A stretch of 64,000 nt of DNA, taken from positions 310,001 through 374,000 of the forward strand of contig MU839114.1 in the NCBI GenBank assembly GCA_030685235.1. The letters are read 5' to 3'. The stretch comes from Copromyces sp. CBS 386.78. Its lineage: Eukaryota; Ascomycota; Sordariomycetes; Sordariales; Sordariaceae. Shown piece by piece: positions 12,582-24,785 of this stretch. Below the pieces are notes generated by a model. That model saw nothing but the letters and a program-made list of their open reading frames with translations, was not told the origin of the DNA and did no database searches. Both the position numbers and the translations under genes were made by a program. Numbering within the stretch: the first letter of the stretch is position 1; each line of letters opens with the position of its first letter.

Positions 12582-12791
12582 TATCACGGGGTGAGGCACT
12601 GTTGAGGGTAGGGTTGGATATACGTTATTATACGAAGGAGAGGAAAGGAAGGATATATACGGAGGACTAACTATATAGGCGAGAGCCCTAAAACTAGGCC
12701 GTACACACATATAACCCTACACATAACTATACTATAACGATAGATATAGTACGAATATAGGGTAAATATGTTATAGGCTAATCCTATAATA
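12582..12791. repeat. Left LTR of element 1 (3' LTR in element orientation)
   Basis: 210 bp, aligned to the copy at 19646-19855 without length change. Its outer first 50 bases keep GC-rich sequence (CACGGGGTGAGGCACTG) where the other copy shows C-to-T and G-to-A changes. The inner end reads CCTATAATA where the other copy keeps CCTGTGACA. Confidence 0.85.
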
Positions 12792-15019
12792 CTATCCCCC
12801 CTTAAAAAAAGCTCTAATAACTTTAAACAATATATATATAAAATAATAATTTAACCGTTATAATCGTTCAACTCTATTTCCTCTAATATTTTATTATAAT
12901 TAATAACTTCTACAAATAATATTTTACCTACTTAAATATTTAATAACCTTTGTAGTATCTTCCCGTATAATAAAGCTAAAGACTCTTCCACCTTTTTATT
13001 TATCGGTTTAATTAGTTTACGAACGGTTGTAACGCCGTCTAGTAGTAAAGTAAATATATTAATTACAATAACAATCTCGCAACGTACCAAGCGGACAGAG
13101 CGCCGTTTAAGTAATTTAAGAGCGGATTTAAGGGGCTTGGGAACGGATACGGAATTAAGAATGGATATAGAATTAAATACCGGAATGGTATTAATATATT
13201 CGGACTATTATTAAACTTCGGGAAGTATTAATTTATTAGGATTCTCTTTATAAAAATATAAGATTATTTCTTCGCAATTAATAACGTTAGCTTTAAATTC
13301 CTAAATCGGTTAATAATCTCCTTTCCATTATATATAGTAATACTAATAGGCATTATTACCTAATTAAACATAATTAATAAACTTCTTAAAATCCTACTTA
13401 GTATATTCTTTATAATTATTTATATAAATTATAATTCTACCGTCATTTACTCTAACGTCCGTTAAAATATTCTAATTAAGGAAGCTTCTACTAATCTAAA
13501 GTTAAATTATAAAAATATAAAAGATAAAGGCGTATTTTATATTCGAAGATAGGGCGAAATAAATTATATAAAACTCCGCTCGTATAACTTTAAACAAACT
13601 TTCCTATTAAAAGTAAAATTTCAATATTAAATGGCCGTTAATAAGGTTAATCGTATTAAAGAGTACTAAATCCCCTTCCTTATACCTAAGGTAGTTAATT
13701 CGGTAATAATTAGTATTATCTTCGTACTGTACTTAAATACGTCTTATTTACTATAATATAAAATCCTAAATCGTCTAAAAATAATCGGCTAATTTATTAA
13801 CTTTATAATACTCTTTTAATTAAATAAGTAATAAGTTTAAGTATAACAGAGTATAAAATTTTATACTTATTCGGAAATAAAAACTATAATTAGTAAAGAA
13901 GGGCAAAACGCTAATCGACGATAATATTGTATTATTATTAATAAATTTAACGAAAGGAAATTATTTAGCTTAATTAATTTATACCTAATTAATATAAAAA
14001 CGAAAAAATTATTCTATTTCTATATTAATATACTCTATCTAAATATTAATCTAAGAATAGAAAGCGGAAATCAATTTGCGAATAATAATAAGCCGTTTAT
14101 ACAAAATATTCCAAAAATGTAAAACGAATTATATACTGCGATTAAAGAGGATTATATTTAATAAGCTATAAAAGTAATATACCCGGTCGATAAAGCGATT
14201 AATTAGTTCCTTAACCTCTAAAATTACCGTTAAAATATAATAATGCATCTTAATTAATCAATTAATAACGATAATAATATACTTAAAAATCTAGCTAAAA
14301 TAAACGTTTAGAAGTAGTAAAATAACGTAATTAATAGAAATATCTTTTTATAGTACGAATAAAACTTTAAAAGGTTTAAATAGGCTAACGGATCTTCGTT
14401 TTAAAAATTTTGTCTTAGTATACGGAAAATAACCTTTATAAAAAACTCTAATATTGTAAACCATCCCCTCCCAATAGAAATCGCGTTAAAAAAAGTTATA
14501 AATCGTATTGCAACCAAGGTATCCCGCGCTAAAAGAATTATATTAACGGCTAATTAAAACGAATTAAAATTCTTTATTATAAAGATCAATAATAACCCTA
14601 TTACGCTATCTAACTATTCCGTTACTAACCACCTAATATTCCGCGAATACTTTATAAAATACCTTTTTAATACTAAGGGTCTATTATTTATAAATAAAAT
14701 CCAATAAATAAAAAACAACCTCTTAAAAGAAAATTAAAGTTTTGTAACTATTCAAAATAATATTATTAATAAATTTATCGTCGTAATTACTTATTAAGCG
14801 GAAAGTAAAATTTAAAAGGTTAAAATAACTATCTTTAAACTATATAGGATTTAAGAATACCTACTAACGGACTACCAAACAATTATTATCGGTATTAGTA
14901 AGGCAATCGTTAAATTTATAATTCAAAGTATTAGGGCGAAAGTTCTATAATTTTAAAGTATATTTAATTAAGAAATTAAACTGCGATAGGAATTAGGACT
15001 ACCTTATATAACATTAAAT

Positions 15020-15735
15020 AAATTATTTATTAATTATAAAAGTCTAAAAGTTTTTATAATCTATTAAAATATTGAAAAGCTATTAGGCTCCTTCGAATTC
15101 TAATTTCTATTCCTCTAATACTTTAATAATAGTAAATAACTCTTTATTGTATATATTGTAATTATATTTTTAAACCGTATACTTAAATAAAAAGTAGGCG
15201 ATTAAATAAAAAACGCCGTTATTACCGTATTAAAAGAAAATACCGCCTATAACCTAATTAAAAATGTTTATTTTAACTACTATTTTTTTAAACTAATTGT
15301 AAATCTTTAACACGGGCCTACTAATAAAAACCTATTTTAAAGCTTCGAAAATAGAATTATACGCAGCGGATTAAAATTATGAGATAACATCCTTCTTCGT
15401 AAATTCGTATAATAGTCCTACTATTATTGAAAAATCTTTAATAAAATAGTAATAAAAATTTAAAAAACTTAAAAAAGATTATAAAGACTTCTTAAATTAA
15501 AGAACTACTTAATTGGTAATAACTTTAACCTTTTCCGAATTTATTTCAATACCTCCCAATATAATAATAAAACTTAAATATTTCGTTCGTATTATATAAA
15601 ATTCGTATTTATTAATATTAATGCTAAAGCTTATTCTAACCAAACGGTTAAAAACGTTATTTACGTACCGCTTGTAATCTTTAATATTATTAAAATAAAT
15701 TAAAACGTCGTCGAAATAAATAATTATGTAAATAT
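15020..15735 (-). pseudogene. Reverse transcriptase / RNase H remnant of element 1
   Basis: On the reverse strand the block near 15733-15700 reads tyrosine-phenylalanine-aspartate-aspartate-valine-leucine-isoleucine-tyrosine, the catalytic box of Ty3/gypsy reverse transcriptase. Further along, near 15140-15020, NKELFTIIKVLEE and a LIDYKN segment match gypsy RNase H (usually YDKELLAI and LTDHKN). Stop codons from RIP interrupt the frame throughout, so no functional protein can be made. Confidence 0.75.
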
Positions 15736-18700
15736 CGAAAACGTTGTAAAAAATATTATTAATATAATTCTAAAAAGCTTCGAAAGCGCTTTATAAATTA
15801 AATAGAACTACTAATAACTCAAACAAACTAAATTGTATTATAAAAATTATAAACCATTCGTACCCCTCTTTAACGTAGATACAATTAAAAGTAGCGATAA
15901 CGTCGAACTTAATAAAAATCTTAGTACAATAAATTGCGTTAAGGGTTTCTTTAATTAATAATAGTAGATACCGTAATTTAAAAGTAATATTATTAATATT
16001 GTAATAATCTATACAAACGCAAACTCCTCCTCCTAATTTCTTTATTAAAAGGACTAGAGCAAATACTTCTAATTATAATGGCCGAATAAACTTCTTCTAT
16101 AGTATATTATTGATCTACTTCTTAATTATATTAAATTTATTGAAATTAAAAGGGCGTCCGCGAACGGCTAAAGGTATAATTCCCGGACGGAATTCAATTT
16201 TAAAGTCGTAGGAATGATAAAGGGGAAAGGTTTTAATTCCCTCTTAATAAAAAATATTCGTATAATACTAATACTATCGAAGTAATTTAACCTAAATCTA
16301 TTCGTTAATTTTAAAGGGTTTATCGACTTTCTCGTAAAATTTTGTAATATCTTCCGAAATAACCTTACGTAAAGTAATACTGTTAGCGGCGAAGTATTAA
16401 TCGATAGCTTCTTCGCACCGGAGGAAATCGGCATCTATACTGGTAATTTTAATAGAATTAAAAACCTTAACAACTCTCAAAATAGCTACGTCACCTTTAC
16501 CTACTAAACTATTGATCCAATAATAAAAATTACTACCGAAGAACTTTTTATATTTCTATCCCCTACTTATAAAGATTTCTTTAATTATTTCCGGTATAAA
16601 TTTATTATTAAAAGCGGATAAATTTAAAATACCGTACTCCTTTACTAATTAATCCTCTTCCATTATATATTTAATATTTTTGGCTATATTAGCCCTTATA
16701 GTACAAATAACTTAAAACTCGTACTTCTTTACCAATTAATTAAAAGCGGTAATAAATAACTCCTTAATATCGTTAGGGTTAATAAGACCTATTAAAATAT
16801 AGAAATAGCGGACTTAAATTTAATAATCTATAATAACGGTATAAAATCCTCTAACTACCTAGTAAGGCACTAGGATTATCTATAATAGAAGAAGGGGGAT
16901 TACGCCGAAAGGGATAGCGTTAAATATAATGGCTTAACTAAGGCCCGCTAATATCTTACTAATTGTAAAAGTCTTCAAACGATAAATAATCCAATCTCAA
17001 AAATAATTAAACCGCTAGTAAGCCACTTGTCTTATAATCGCAAAAATAAAAATACAATAAAGGGTATCCGTTCGTAGTCTAATATTGGGTTCGCCTTCGT
17101 TTAGGACCTCTTCGTAAGTAGCCTTTTTAAACGTTAGGTTCGTCGTATTAAAATAAGTAGTCGGGCTAGCTATAAAGGCTTCCCGCTTAATATTAAGAAT
17201 CCCCTTTAAGAAGTAGCCGCGCTTCTTATAGGCTATAATAAATTAAAGCGAATTGTAAAGCTATAAAATACTTAATGAATAATAAATTAATTATAAATAA
17301 CCTAAAATAATTAAATTATCTTCGACTAAATCGTAAATAAATAAATTAATAATTTCGCAATAATAGCCTATCCCCATCGTAAATCTTGTAAAATAAATAA
17401 TATTACTTTTGGCGGGGCTTCCGTCGGCAAAATATAAAATCTTAAGTATTATAAATTTAAAAAAAGGAAAACGGTAATAATAAACGAAACGTTTATTAAT
17501 AAAACCTAAAGTAGTATAACTACTATCGACCAAACTTAAATAATATACTTTATACAATCCGTCGGACAATTAAATAGAGAGGTTTAATAAATTAGGGTAT
17601 TTATAACGGCTATCTACAAAAAATCTATAAATTTTAATTATATTTAATTATATAATAATACTACCCTCCTCTCTCTATCTTATAGATAGTTACCTCTAAT
17701 CGCAATTTAATTTAGAAATTACACATTTCCCTACTAATTAATATAATTAATTTCGTTACCCTAAACGGAGCCGACGAAACCGGGGACGTACGTAGGAATT
17801 AGGGCCTACTAATACTACGGTACTACAATATTATTATTAGCTATTTAAGCGTTTATAACGTTAATTTAATACTACTAACTATAGCCCTACTAGCCGTAGC
17901 CCTACTAATTATAGCCGTATTAACCCTATTAAGGAGCGGCATTATTATTACCGCTTTTACTACCTCCTCTACCACTGCCCCTACCGCCGTAACCGTTACA
18001 ATTACTATAAGTAGAAATGAGGAAATCTTTATTAAAATTAATATAATTATAGTAAGCGGCTAAAAATTAATTTTTACAACCGTAACGAATATACGCGCCC
18101 GTCTTTATATAATATTCGAAAATCTTTTATAAAATTATACCGTATATAATAATATTAATAGTAGATATAGAATTAAAATCTATTATATTACTACCTTAAT
18201 TAATAAGCTAATTTATAAACGAAGTAATATTATAATTATTCGAAGAAAATAATTTATAAAATAAATTAACGAACTTTTCGCAATAAATATTATCCTCATA
18301 ATTCTAGGCTAATAAACGGATTATTTAGAACTATTTACTGTAATTATTATTAATAGGAAACGGGTATTAATAAGCGATAATATTATAAACGGCTTTAATA
18401 ACTTTATTACAAAGGAAATATACCTTCATAACATTATTTATATCGTACTAATTAATAAAAATAGTAAAATAATCCTTAAAAACAGCCTAACGTATATTTT
18501 TAATCATCTTTAAATCATCTAGCTCGTAATAAATAATAATAATAAGGTCGGAATTATCGTATTTAGTATCGAATTCCTTAAAAAAGTTTATAATAATCTT
18601 CTATTTCTACTTAGTATTGTTAATTAAATATTCGAAAATATTAATTAGCGTTGATTTAATAACTATAAAAGGGGGGCCTTCGAAATATTTAACGATATAT

Positions 18701-19645
18701 AAAAAATGTTTAAATTTAAAGGCGAAGTAAATTAATTCGTCAATTTAGTATAATTTAACCTTTATACGCTAAGAATAATACTTCTCCGCTTTTTCTAGTA
18801 AAATAATTCCCTTACTATTAAACGGTATAATATATATACGTAACTATACCGACCTATAGCTACTACCGTTAATATTTATAATTGTTATAATAAATACTTT
18901 AATTTTTTAAACTTATTTAAATTAAGTGCGGACCTTATTAATAACTTTAACGTACTTATTTTTTTATTTCTAAAAAAATTTAAAAGTATTAGTCTTAAAA
19001 TTGTTAAAAAATTATTTAAATTTATTAATCCCCTATTAGAATTTAGTATTTCGAATATTCAAATAATCGATCTCTTAATAAAATTTAATAAAATCTTCCT
19101 CAATTCTCTAAGCGCGTAAACAGGTTTTAATTATATCGTCGTAAATAAAATAATTATAAGCGAAGGCGACGTTGCAAAATACCGGGATTAATACGAATGT
19201 AAAAGCGTAATTTATAATATAATATAATAGAACGTAAATAGTAGGATCGTTATCGAAATTTATAAATACTTCAACTAAAGTATTGTAAATTATTTAATTC
19301 TTAAAGTTAGTAATTTAAAGAACGCCAATAATAGTTACTACAATAAAATTATCGGTAATAACCCGTAGCTAGTCTATTATTAATTACTAAATTAATGTAA
19401 ATATAATAATTTCCTTAAATATACTATTTTAATTAATAAGTAGAGAAAAAGAAATAAAATTAATACTTATATTATATTACCTAACTCGAATTGTACTATT
19501 TACAACCGAATTTTTATTTACCCCGTTCGTAAGGGGTTAAATCTTTTAATCACAGAATATAATTTAAATAATCTTTTCTATACTAAATATAATTTAAATC
19601 TATTTCCCCTAAGCGCGCGTAGCGTAATAATAAAATACAATAAAC

Positions 19646-19855
19646 TATTATAGAGTAAAATACTATTAGGGGTAGGGTTAAATATATATTTTTATATAAA
19701 GGAGAGGAAAGGAAGGATATATATGGAGGACTAATTATATAAGCGAGAGCTCTAAAGCCAGGCTGTACGCACATATAACCCTATACGTGACCGTACTATA
19801 ATGATAGATATGGTGCGAATGTAGGGTAGGCATGTCACATGCTAATCCTGTGACA
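19646..19855. repeat. Right LTR of element 1 (5' LTR in element orientation)
   Basis: 210 bp. Its outer part, up to the end TGTGACA at 19855, is nearly free of RIP changes (for example GTAGGCATGTCACATGC), whereas the inner start (TATTATAGAG) is mutated relative to TATCACGGGG in the left copy. Confidence 0.85.
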
Positions 19856-20260
19856 AATTTAATTTAAAGAATATTCTATTAATAAAATTAAATATCTATA
19901 AAAATCATTATAATTAAAAGTATATTTTAATTTTAATTTACTAAGGAGGGGGGTAGGTAAGAGAGAGGGGGACAACTTTATTAAATAACTATAAATCTTA
20001 AATTGTATTAAATTTTGCAATTATTATACTCTAATATACTATAATTTTTACAATTATATTATTCTTATTAAAATTTTACAATTATATTACCTTTACTATT
20101 ATAGAATTTTACAGTTATATCTCTCTTAATATATAAACTAGGGTATAAAAGTTTAAAATATTCAAAGTTTTAAAGTCTTTTCTTCCTACCTTCCTCTCTA
20201 ATTTTACACTTCCCCTTTATAACTAAAAAAAATTAGCCTTTTCCTTTAGAAATAACCATT

Positions 20261-20340
20261 TGGCTTAGTGGCCAAGTGGTTAATAAAGTGTTCTTCATTG
20301 TTAGATTCTTGTTCGATTCCTCGCTGTGACCAAAATTTTT
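20261..20340 (+). ncRNA. tRNA-like sequence with Pol III A and B boxes (degenerate tRNA or SINE head)
   Basis: TGGCTTAGTGG (20261-20271) fits the Pol III A box, and an overlapping TGGCCAAGTGGTTAA resembles the D-arm of Ser/Leu tRNAs. TGTTCGATTCC (20310-20320) differs from the B box by one base, and TTTTT follows at 20336-20340. The 3' end reads CTGTGACCA. The 5' side pairs poorly with this acceptor strand and no sound anticodon stem forms, so an intact tRNA is unlikely. It lies in the RIPped right arm of the TIR relic; C-to-T damage or a tRNA-derived SINE could both explain it. Confidence 0.4.
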
Positions 20341-20718
20341 CTAATTATTATTAACAATATTTAATTTGAAAAAAAAAAAAGTTAAAAGACCTTAACTAAA
20401 GGCTTTTTAAATTATAGATGACTTTTTATATATAATATATATCTTTGTAGATTTTTTTACAATTATATTTATATTTAATTAAAAATATTTCATTCTATAA
20501 AATAATCACTTTTATAGAAAATGAGTTGATATTTAAAAATAGATTTTTATTTAATTAGCTTTTTATACTAAATTTATTTATTACGTAAATGACTAATTTT
20601 TACAGTTTGTGAAGTTGTATTGAAACTGATCCATGGATGAGTTTCACGCTAAAATATTTTGAAACTGTAAAATTATACCCAAGATCATTTTCTACAGGTC
20701 GGATGGCGCGCTATGGTA

Positions 20719-22053
20719 TGTAGCTGATTTTGCCTCGAGCTAGACTCATATCTTGGAGAAAATGGACGCTGCTGCCTAGACATGCCCCTTGGCATGAAAA
20801 CACAATCTCCACGTTGATTTTCGCAGTGTTCAAGATCTATATAAAAAATGACAGCGTCCATAAGCACAATCTCAACATGGAACAGTCTTTGAATCCCAAC
20901 AGCCAGAGCCACTCGGACCGGCGTCTTCATCATCCAGATGATCGCCAATAACATGTTCCTCATTCGACTTGATCGTTACCTGCATCCATGTTTGAAATCG
21001 GAAGGATGGGCGCTGTACGTTGACTTCATTGAAATCGGAGCAATGTTCAAAACTCGACCGCTTGAAACTTCTCAGCTTTGACACCAACGTCAATAGGCCG
21101 AGAATGGCACGACCGCGGGGTTCCTGTGGTACAAAGTTGGAAACCACATTTGTCAGTGTCAAGCGGGGTGAATGTTGGTGGGTGACAGGGGCACGACCGG
21201 TGAGCGCATATGCAATCTGTGGCCGTCAGAAACAGGAAACTGAACTCGATACCTCGCAGCTCGTTGAAAAGTGGAAAGAGGGGCATCTTTTTGATGATCG
21301 TTCTCGAGTCAAAGGTGCCTGTGGCTGCCAAGACCTCTCATTACGGGGCAACTTCAACGCTGTTCACGGCCCTAAAAACGGCCCCTGTGGTGATCTGGTC
21401 GCTCATCCGGCGCCTGCCGATGTGTCAAAGCGAGCGGGTTAGTGGACCCTGAAACCAGCATGCCCGTTGCCGGGGCGGGAGCTTCCCCAGCTTTTGAGCT
21501 CCGACCCCTGTTCAAAACGGCTTTCATCCCCATCCCCTTTGCCTTCCCCGGCCACTTCATGTTTCCGTCCTGCGCACTCACGTTTGCCGATTTTCTCATG
21601 TTTGTTTGGAGCCTCAAGATCTCTCTCCAGAACAACAGCAAACTTATAGGATTTGAAATCTCCTAGTTCTATCATGCCTTAAAGCGTTTAGTTCAGCGCC
21701 ATAACCTCGGTCAAGCAACACAAAAGATAACTGTGCTCCAAGCACTCCAAGCACACGCATGTTGTTCTCAGCGGCAGATATGCCCCTCGCAAGTGGAAGC
21801 AAGAAAATTCGATAGGCTGCATACAACTTGGAAAGACTCCTCACCTCACTCTTCAACTCACGATCAAACCAGGAAACCGACATCTCTTGCTCACACATCT
21901 CATCTCACGCCAAACCTGAGTACGAATACGTCGTTTTTTGAGCTCTGTTGTGCAGAGTTTGGTCTTTGATCTGTTGTTACTCTCAGATATCCATCCCTTG
22001 CAGAGTCTTCCACATCGTCAACATCATCCGTTGCCACCAACAAATATTCCATC
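20719..22053. other. Intergenic, normal composition, no supported gene
   Basis: GC content returns to normal directly after the TIR at 20718. Open frames on both strands (for example 21020-21442) overlap each other and show no recognisable domain. The final few hundred bases are the likely promoter and leader of the gene at 22054. Confidence 0.5.
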
Positions 22054-23064
22054 ATGCCCTTCCTCAACCCCGTCCACGGACTCGTCGTCCCCTTCCTCTG
22101 CCTCTTCACCATCCCCATGGCCATCTTCGCCGGCATCACCTCCGCCCTGGCCTTCTCGCTGCTCATGTTCCGCGTAGCCATCGTCTACGTCGACATAGCC
22201 ATGGCCTTCGTCCCCCAATTCATCAAAGGCCGTCACTACAACCATGGCCTCACCGACGGCGAATTCTCATATGCTCGCCGCCTCTCCTCCTCTCGCAGAG
22301 GAAGCTACGTAAGCAGCCGACGCGGAAGTGGAGACAACTCCCCTTCAGCGGTCGTCTCCCCTTCCCCTTACTATCAGAAAGACTACGATGCTCCTCACCA
22401 GCGAAGTCCCCTCCGCCGCAAGAACAGTTACGGCTTGGGTTCTGCCCGTCGGCGTTCTCGCCGCTCTAGCCAAGCATCCATCTCTCCTACCATCGCTGCC
22501 ATCCGTGAAGACTCGGAGATGATCCCTCCCCTTCCCGAGTCAGGCGGTCTTGCACCTTCAGTGGGCATCGAGCGAGACTTCGAGGGAGTAGGCGGTTGGA
22601 GACTCAACGACAGCGGTGACGATGACGGATGGGAAAACATCAACTCACGCCTGGAACTACCGATGGAAAGGTGTTCGAGCTTTGGAAGCCGGTATTACGG
22701 TCTAAGCCATCGGTCGCATAGTGTTGTGCTGTCGCAATCGTTGGAAGAAGGGCAAGGGAACGGTTGCATGGGAGGTAATACTGTAAGTAGGAAGGGAACT
22801 TTGAGGAATGGAAGTGGAAATGGAACAAGTGGGTGTGGATATGGTGGTGAGACGCAGCAGGTAAGTTGGACTGGGGGCAGGGCAAATAGGAGTGCTTCGG
22901 GCAGCATTTCGAAGAAGCTGACGGCTTTGACGCCGAGTGGTGGTGGCGGAAAGAATCATGATCAGGGAAATAGGAATGGGCCGTCGCCGATGAGCATGTT
23001 GGAGCAGGAGCAGTATTTTACAGGGTTCTTTTCGCAGAATGGGAAGTGGAAACCGATGGCGTGA
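22054..23064 (+). CDS. Conserved small fungal membrane protein, function unknown
   Basis: A single-exon frame of 336 codons. Residues about 5-58 form two closely spaced hydrophobic segments (PFLCLFTIPMAIFAGI and LAFSLLMFRVAIVYVDIAMA), so the protein should be an N-terminally anchored membrane protein. The remainder is hydrophilic and Ser/Arg-rich, with several RR-x-S-type and SPxxRR motifs (SSSRRGS, SSRRGS, RRRSRRSS) that are candidate basophilic kinase sites. A Gly-rich C-terminal third follows. No catalytic domain is recognised. The context ATTCCATCATGCCC supports the start. It is most likely real, given the long uninterrupted frame with biased third positions. Confidence 0.7.
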   Translation: MPFLNPVHGLVVPFLCLFTIPMAIFAGITSALAFSLLMFRVAIVYVDIAMAFVPQFIKGRHYNHGLTDGEFSYARRLSSSRRGSYVSSRRGSGDNSPSAVVSPSPYYQKDYDAPHQRSPLRRKNSYGLGSARRRSRRSSQASISPTIAAIREDSEMIPPLPESGGLAPSVGIERDFEGVGGWRLNDSGDDDGWENINSRLELPMERCSSFGSRYYGLSHRSHSVVLSQSLEEGQGNGCMGGNTVSRKGTLRNGSGNGTSGCGYGGETQQVSWTGGRANRSASGSISKKLTALTPSGGGGKNHDQGNRNGPSPMSMLEQEQYFTGFFSQNGKWKPMA

Positions 23065-23424
23065 AAGAGTCTTGCTGTACTGCTTGTCCGATTATTGCTG
23101 CTTTTTTGGTTTATGTACGTCGCAGCTGTTTTTGGGTCGTAATCAGCATATGCTTTTGTCAGCGGACACAGATATTGTATAACACATTATAAGGATAGAA
23201 CAAGGATGGGGAACAATGGAAACCGACATAGAACATACTCTCATATTAGTATAATAACAACTATGATTTTGATTCAAAGCACAAAATTCGACATGGTATT
23301 TTCCCAACCCAAACTCCTCCGAACTCCATTTCCATCCATGCATCATACCCTATTCATAACAATCCATAACCACAACCTATCATATCGCGTAGCCAATTCC
23401 CCCGAATCACTTCCGGTAGCCGCC
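23065..23424. other. Convergent 3' region between the membrane protein gene and spc24
   Basis: The stretch between two converging genes must contain both 3' ends. It is moderately AT-rich and has no supported gene. Confidence 0.5.
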
Positions 23425-24213
23425 CTAAAGCGTCTGCCAAAAATAATTGGCATAAAAAAACCTCGAAAACCGGTGCCGGTCCACATTAACCACGCAAACG
23501 TCTCCCCGTCGATCATTCCTCACGACAGCCCTCGTAAACTCCCCATCTTGCTCCTCCCTCTCAATCTCGATTCCCAAACTCCTATACACCTTCAGCCTCA
23601 AAAGAACCTCATCCTCCACGCTCCTCATCCCACCCCCATTTGCCCCATTCCCATTCCCACTCTCCCCTCCCGTTCCTGTGGTGGCATCCCCATCAACACC
23701 CTGCAACTCCAACTCCTGCAACCTGGCCTGCATCTCCGCCAACTGCGTCTGCAGCCGTTCCGTCTCCATTTCTAGATCGCTCACATTCTTGGCGACGCGA
23801 AACTTCTGCGTATCCAATCGTGAAATCAAGCTGGCATGTTCGGCGGACGAGTGCGAGGAGGTGACTTCTTGGTGCTGCGATTGGAGGGTGTTGAGGGTGC
23901 GGGCGAGTTTCTTGAGGTTGGTTTCGGATTCGCGAAGGCGCAGATCGCGCGCTTGTTGGAGCGTGGATAAAGATTCGGCGACGCGGGAGACGGCGTGGCG
24001 GTCCGGGGCGATGTTGAAGTTTTGGGTTGTGTGGGATATTAGCTGTGGTAAGTAAAAGAGAAGGGTTAGTGGGTTTTGTGCTGAAGGAAAGAGCAAGATT
24101 GACAGTGGAGATTATTTTCGCTGAGAGAAATTGACGTGCTGTCTGTCTGTCTGTCGTGTGGAGAGGAGACGGGAGGAGATGCTTACGGTGGAGGGGTCTT
24201 CTTCGAGAAGCAT
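23425..24213 (-). CDS. spc24: Kinetochore protein Spc24 (Ndc80 complex subunit)
   Basis: Two exons on the minus strand, 24213-24187 (nine codons, MLLEEDPST) and 24042-23425, are joined across a 144-nt intron to give 214 residues. The N-terminal [14 protein letters not shown] segment, the central heptad-rich coiled coil (about residues 30-130) and the compact C-terminal domain ending [10 protein letters not shown] are the hallmarks of fungal Spc24. The protein forms the Spc24-Spc25 head of the Ndc80 complex, which anchors the microtubule-binding Ndc80-Nuf2 arm to the inner kinetochore. A Gly/Asn-rich linker (about residues 140-160) between coil and head is the variable part. The frame stays open upstream of exon 2, but that reading starts inside the intron; the short first exon restores the conserved N-terminus. 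It is divergent from fis1. Confidence 0.9.
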
Positions 24214-24785
24214 TTTGGAGGGTTTTGTCTGGTTCTAGTTGGGTGTTTTGTTTTCGTTCGGTTTTATGTGGTGGTGGGTGTCCGCAAGTAGATTGTGTTG
24301 GCAGGTTTTGTTTTGCGTGTTCCGTGAACGTATACGTGCTGGTTTCGTTTCTTGTTGTAGAGACGTGTCTGGTCTTCAGAAATTGAAAGTCGCGAATGTT
24401 TGTTGTTGCGTCGCAATTGTCGAGTCCCAAACCAAACAAAGGACCCATCACTCTGGGCGACGAGCCGCAACAAACAATGGGGCATCCTCTTATCTTATCG
24501 CAGATTTACATGGGGAGGGATAACTGAACCGGACCAGGGTCATGCTGTTTCCCCAGTGTCCTTCGTCATCGGTGGCACATTGGACAAGAGCTCCAGCCAC
24601 GTACGGGCGGGCACTCTGCTCAGCTATCACTAAATTCCAGTACCTTGCTGTCCACCTTTGTCACACACCCGACCTACGAAACTCGAGATTCCTACACTCG
24701 CTACCACCAAGTTTACGACCACCATTATACCATCCAGGATACCGATTTTCTTGTTCTCTCAACTAAATACCCCCAGTTCGCCAAA
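24214..24785. promoter_or_regulatory. Shared divergent promoter region, spc24 / fis1
   Basis: The 572 bp between the start codons of two diverging genes must hold both promoters and 5' leaders. No TATA box or named operator can be assigned with confidence. Confidence 0.6.

Larger units (their letters stand above)
12582..19855 (-). mobile_element. RIP-destroyed Ty3/gypsy-type LTR retrotransposon (element 1)
   Basis: Two 210-bp direct repeats bound 7.3 kb of AT-rich DNA full of stop codons. Orientation is minus: next to the left LTR the reverse strand has a polypurine tract (AAGGGGGGATAG), and the reverse strand encodes a reverse-transcriptase YFDD box near 15700 followed by an RNase H-like segment. 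A Gly/Arg/Ser/Asn-rich gag-like end is visible near 17770-18060 on the reverse strand. Clear target duplications are not seen; the flanks are T-rich on the left and AATTT on the right. It sits inside the TIR relic 12274-20718. Confidence 0.85.
12274..20718. mobile_element. TIR element relic (TA target) split by an LTR retrotransposon
   Basis: Both ends carry TACCATAGCGCGCCA in inverted orientation (12274-12288 and 20704-20718). A second conserved inner block (TAGAAAATG...TGGGTAT) extends the imperfect inverted repeat to about 45 bp. The TA at each extremity fits a TA target-site duplication, as for Tc1/mariner-type elements. Removing the inserted LTR element leaves only about 1.2 kb, with no recognisable transposase, so it may be non-autonomous. 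A motif of the form AGAAAATTATACTGGGTAT recurs three times at the left end (about 12297, 12366, 12447) and once inverted at the right end (about 20664-20694). All internal DNA is AT-rich and RIP-like. Confidence 0.65.

Noticed and set aside
12300..20700. AT-rich block as centromere or mitochondrial DNA insertion
   Set aside because: LTR structure and gypsy motifs explain it, and no mitochondrial genes are seen; centromeric identity cannot be judged from one window.
23206..23775. 189-codon plus-strand frame overlapping spc24
   Set aside because: Antisense to the conserved Spc24 C-terminal domain; no features of its own.
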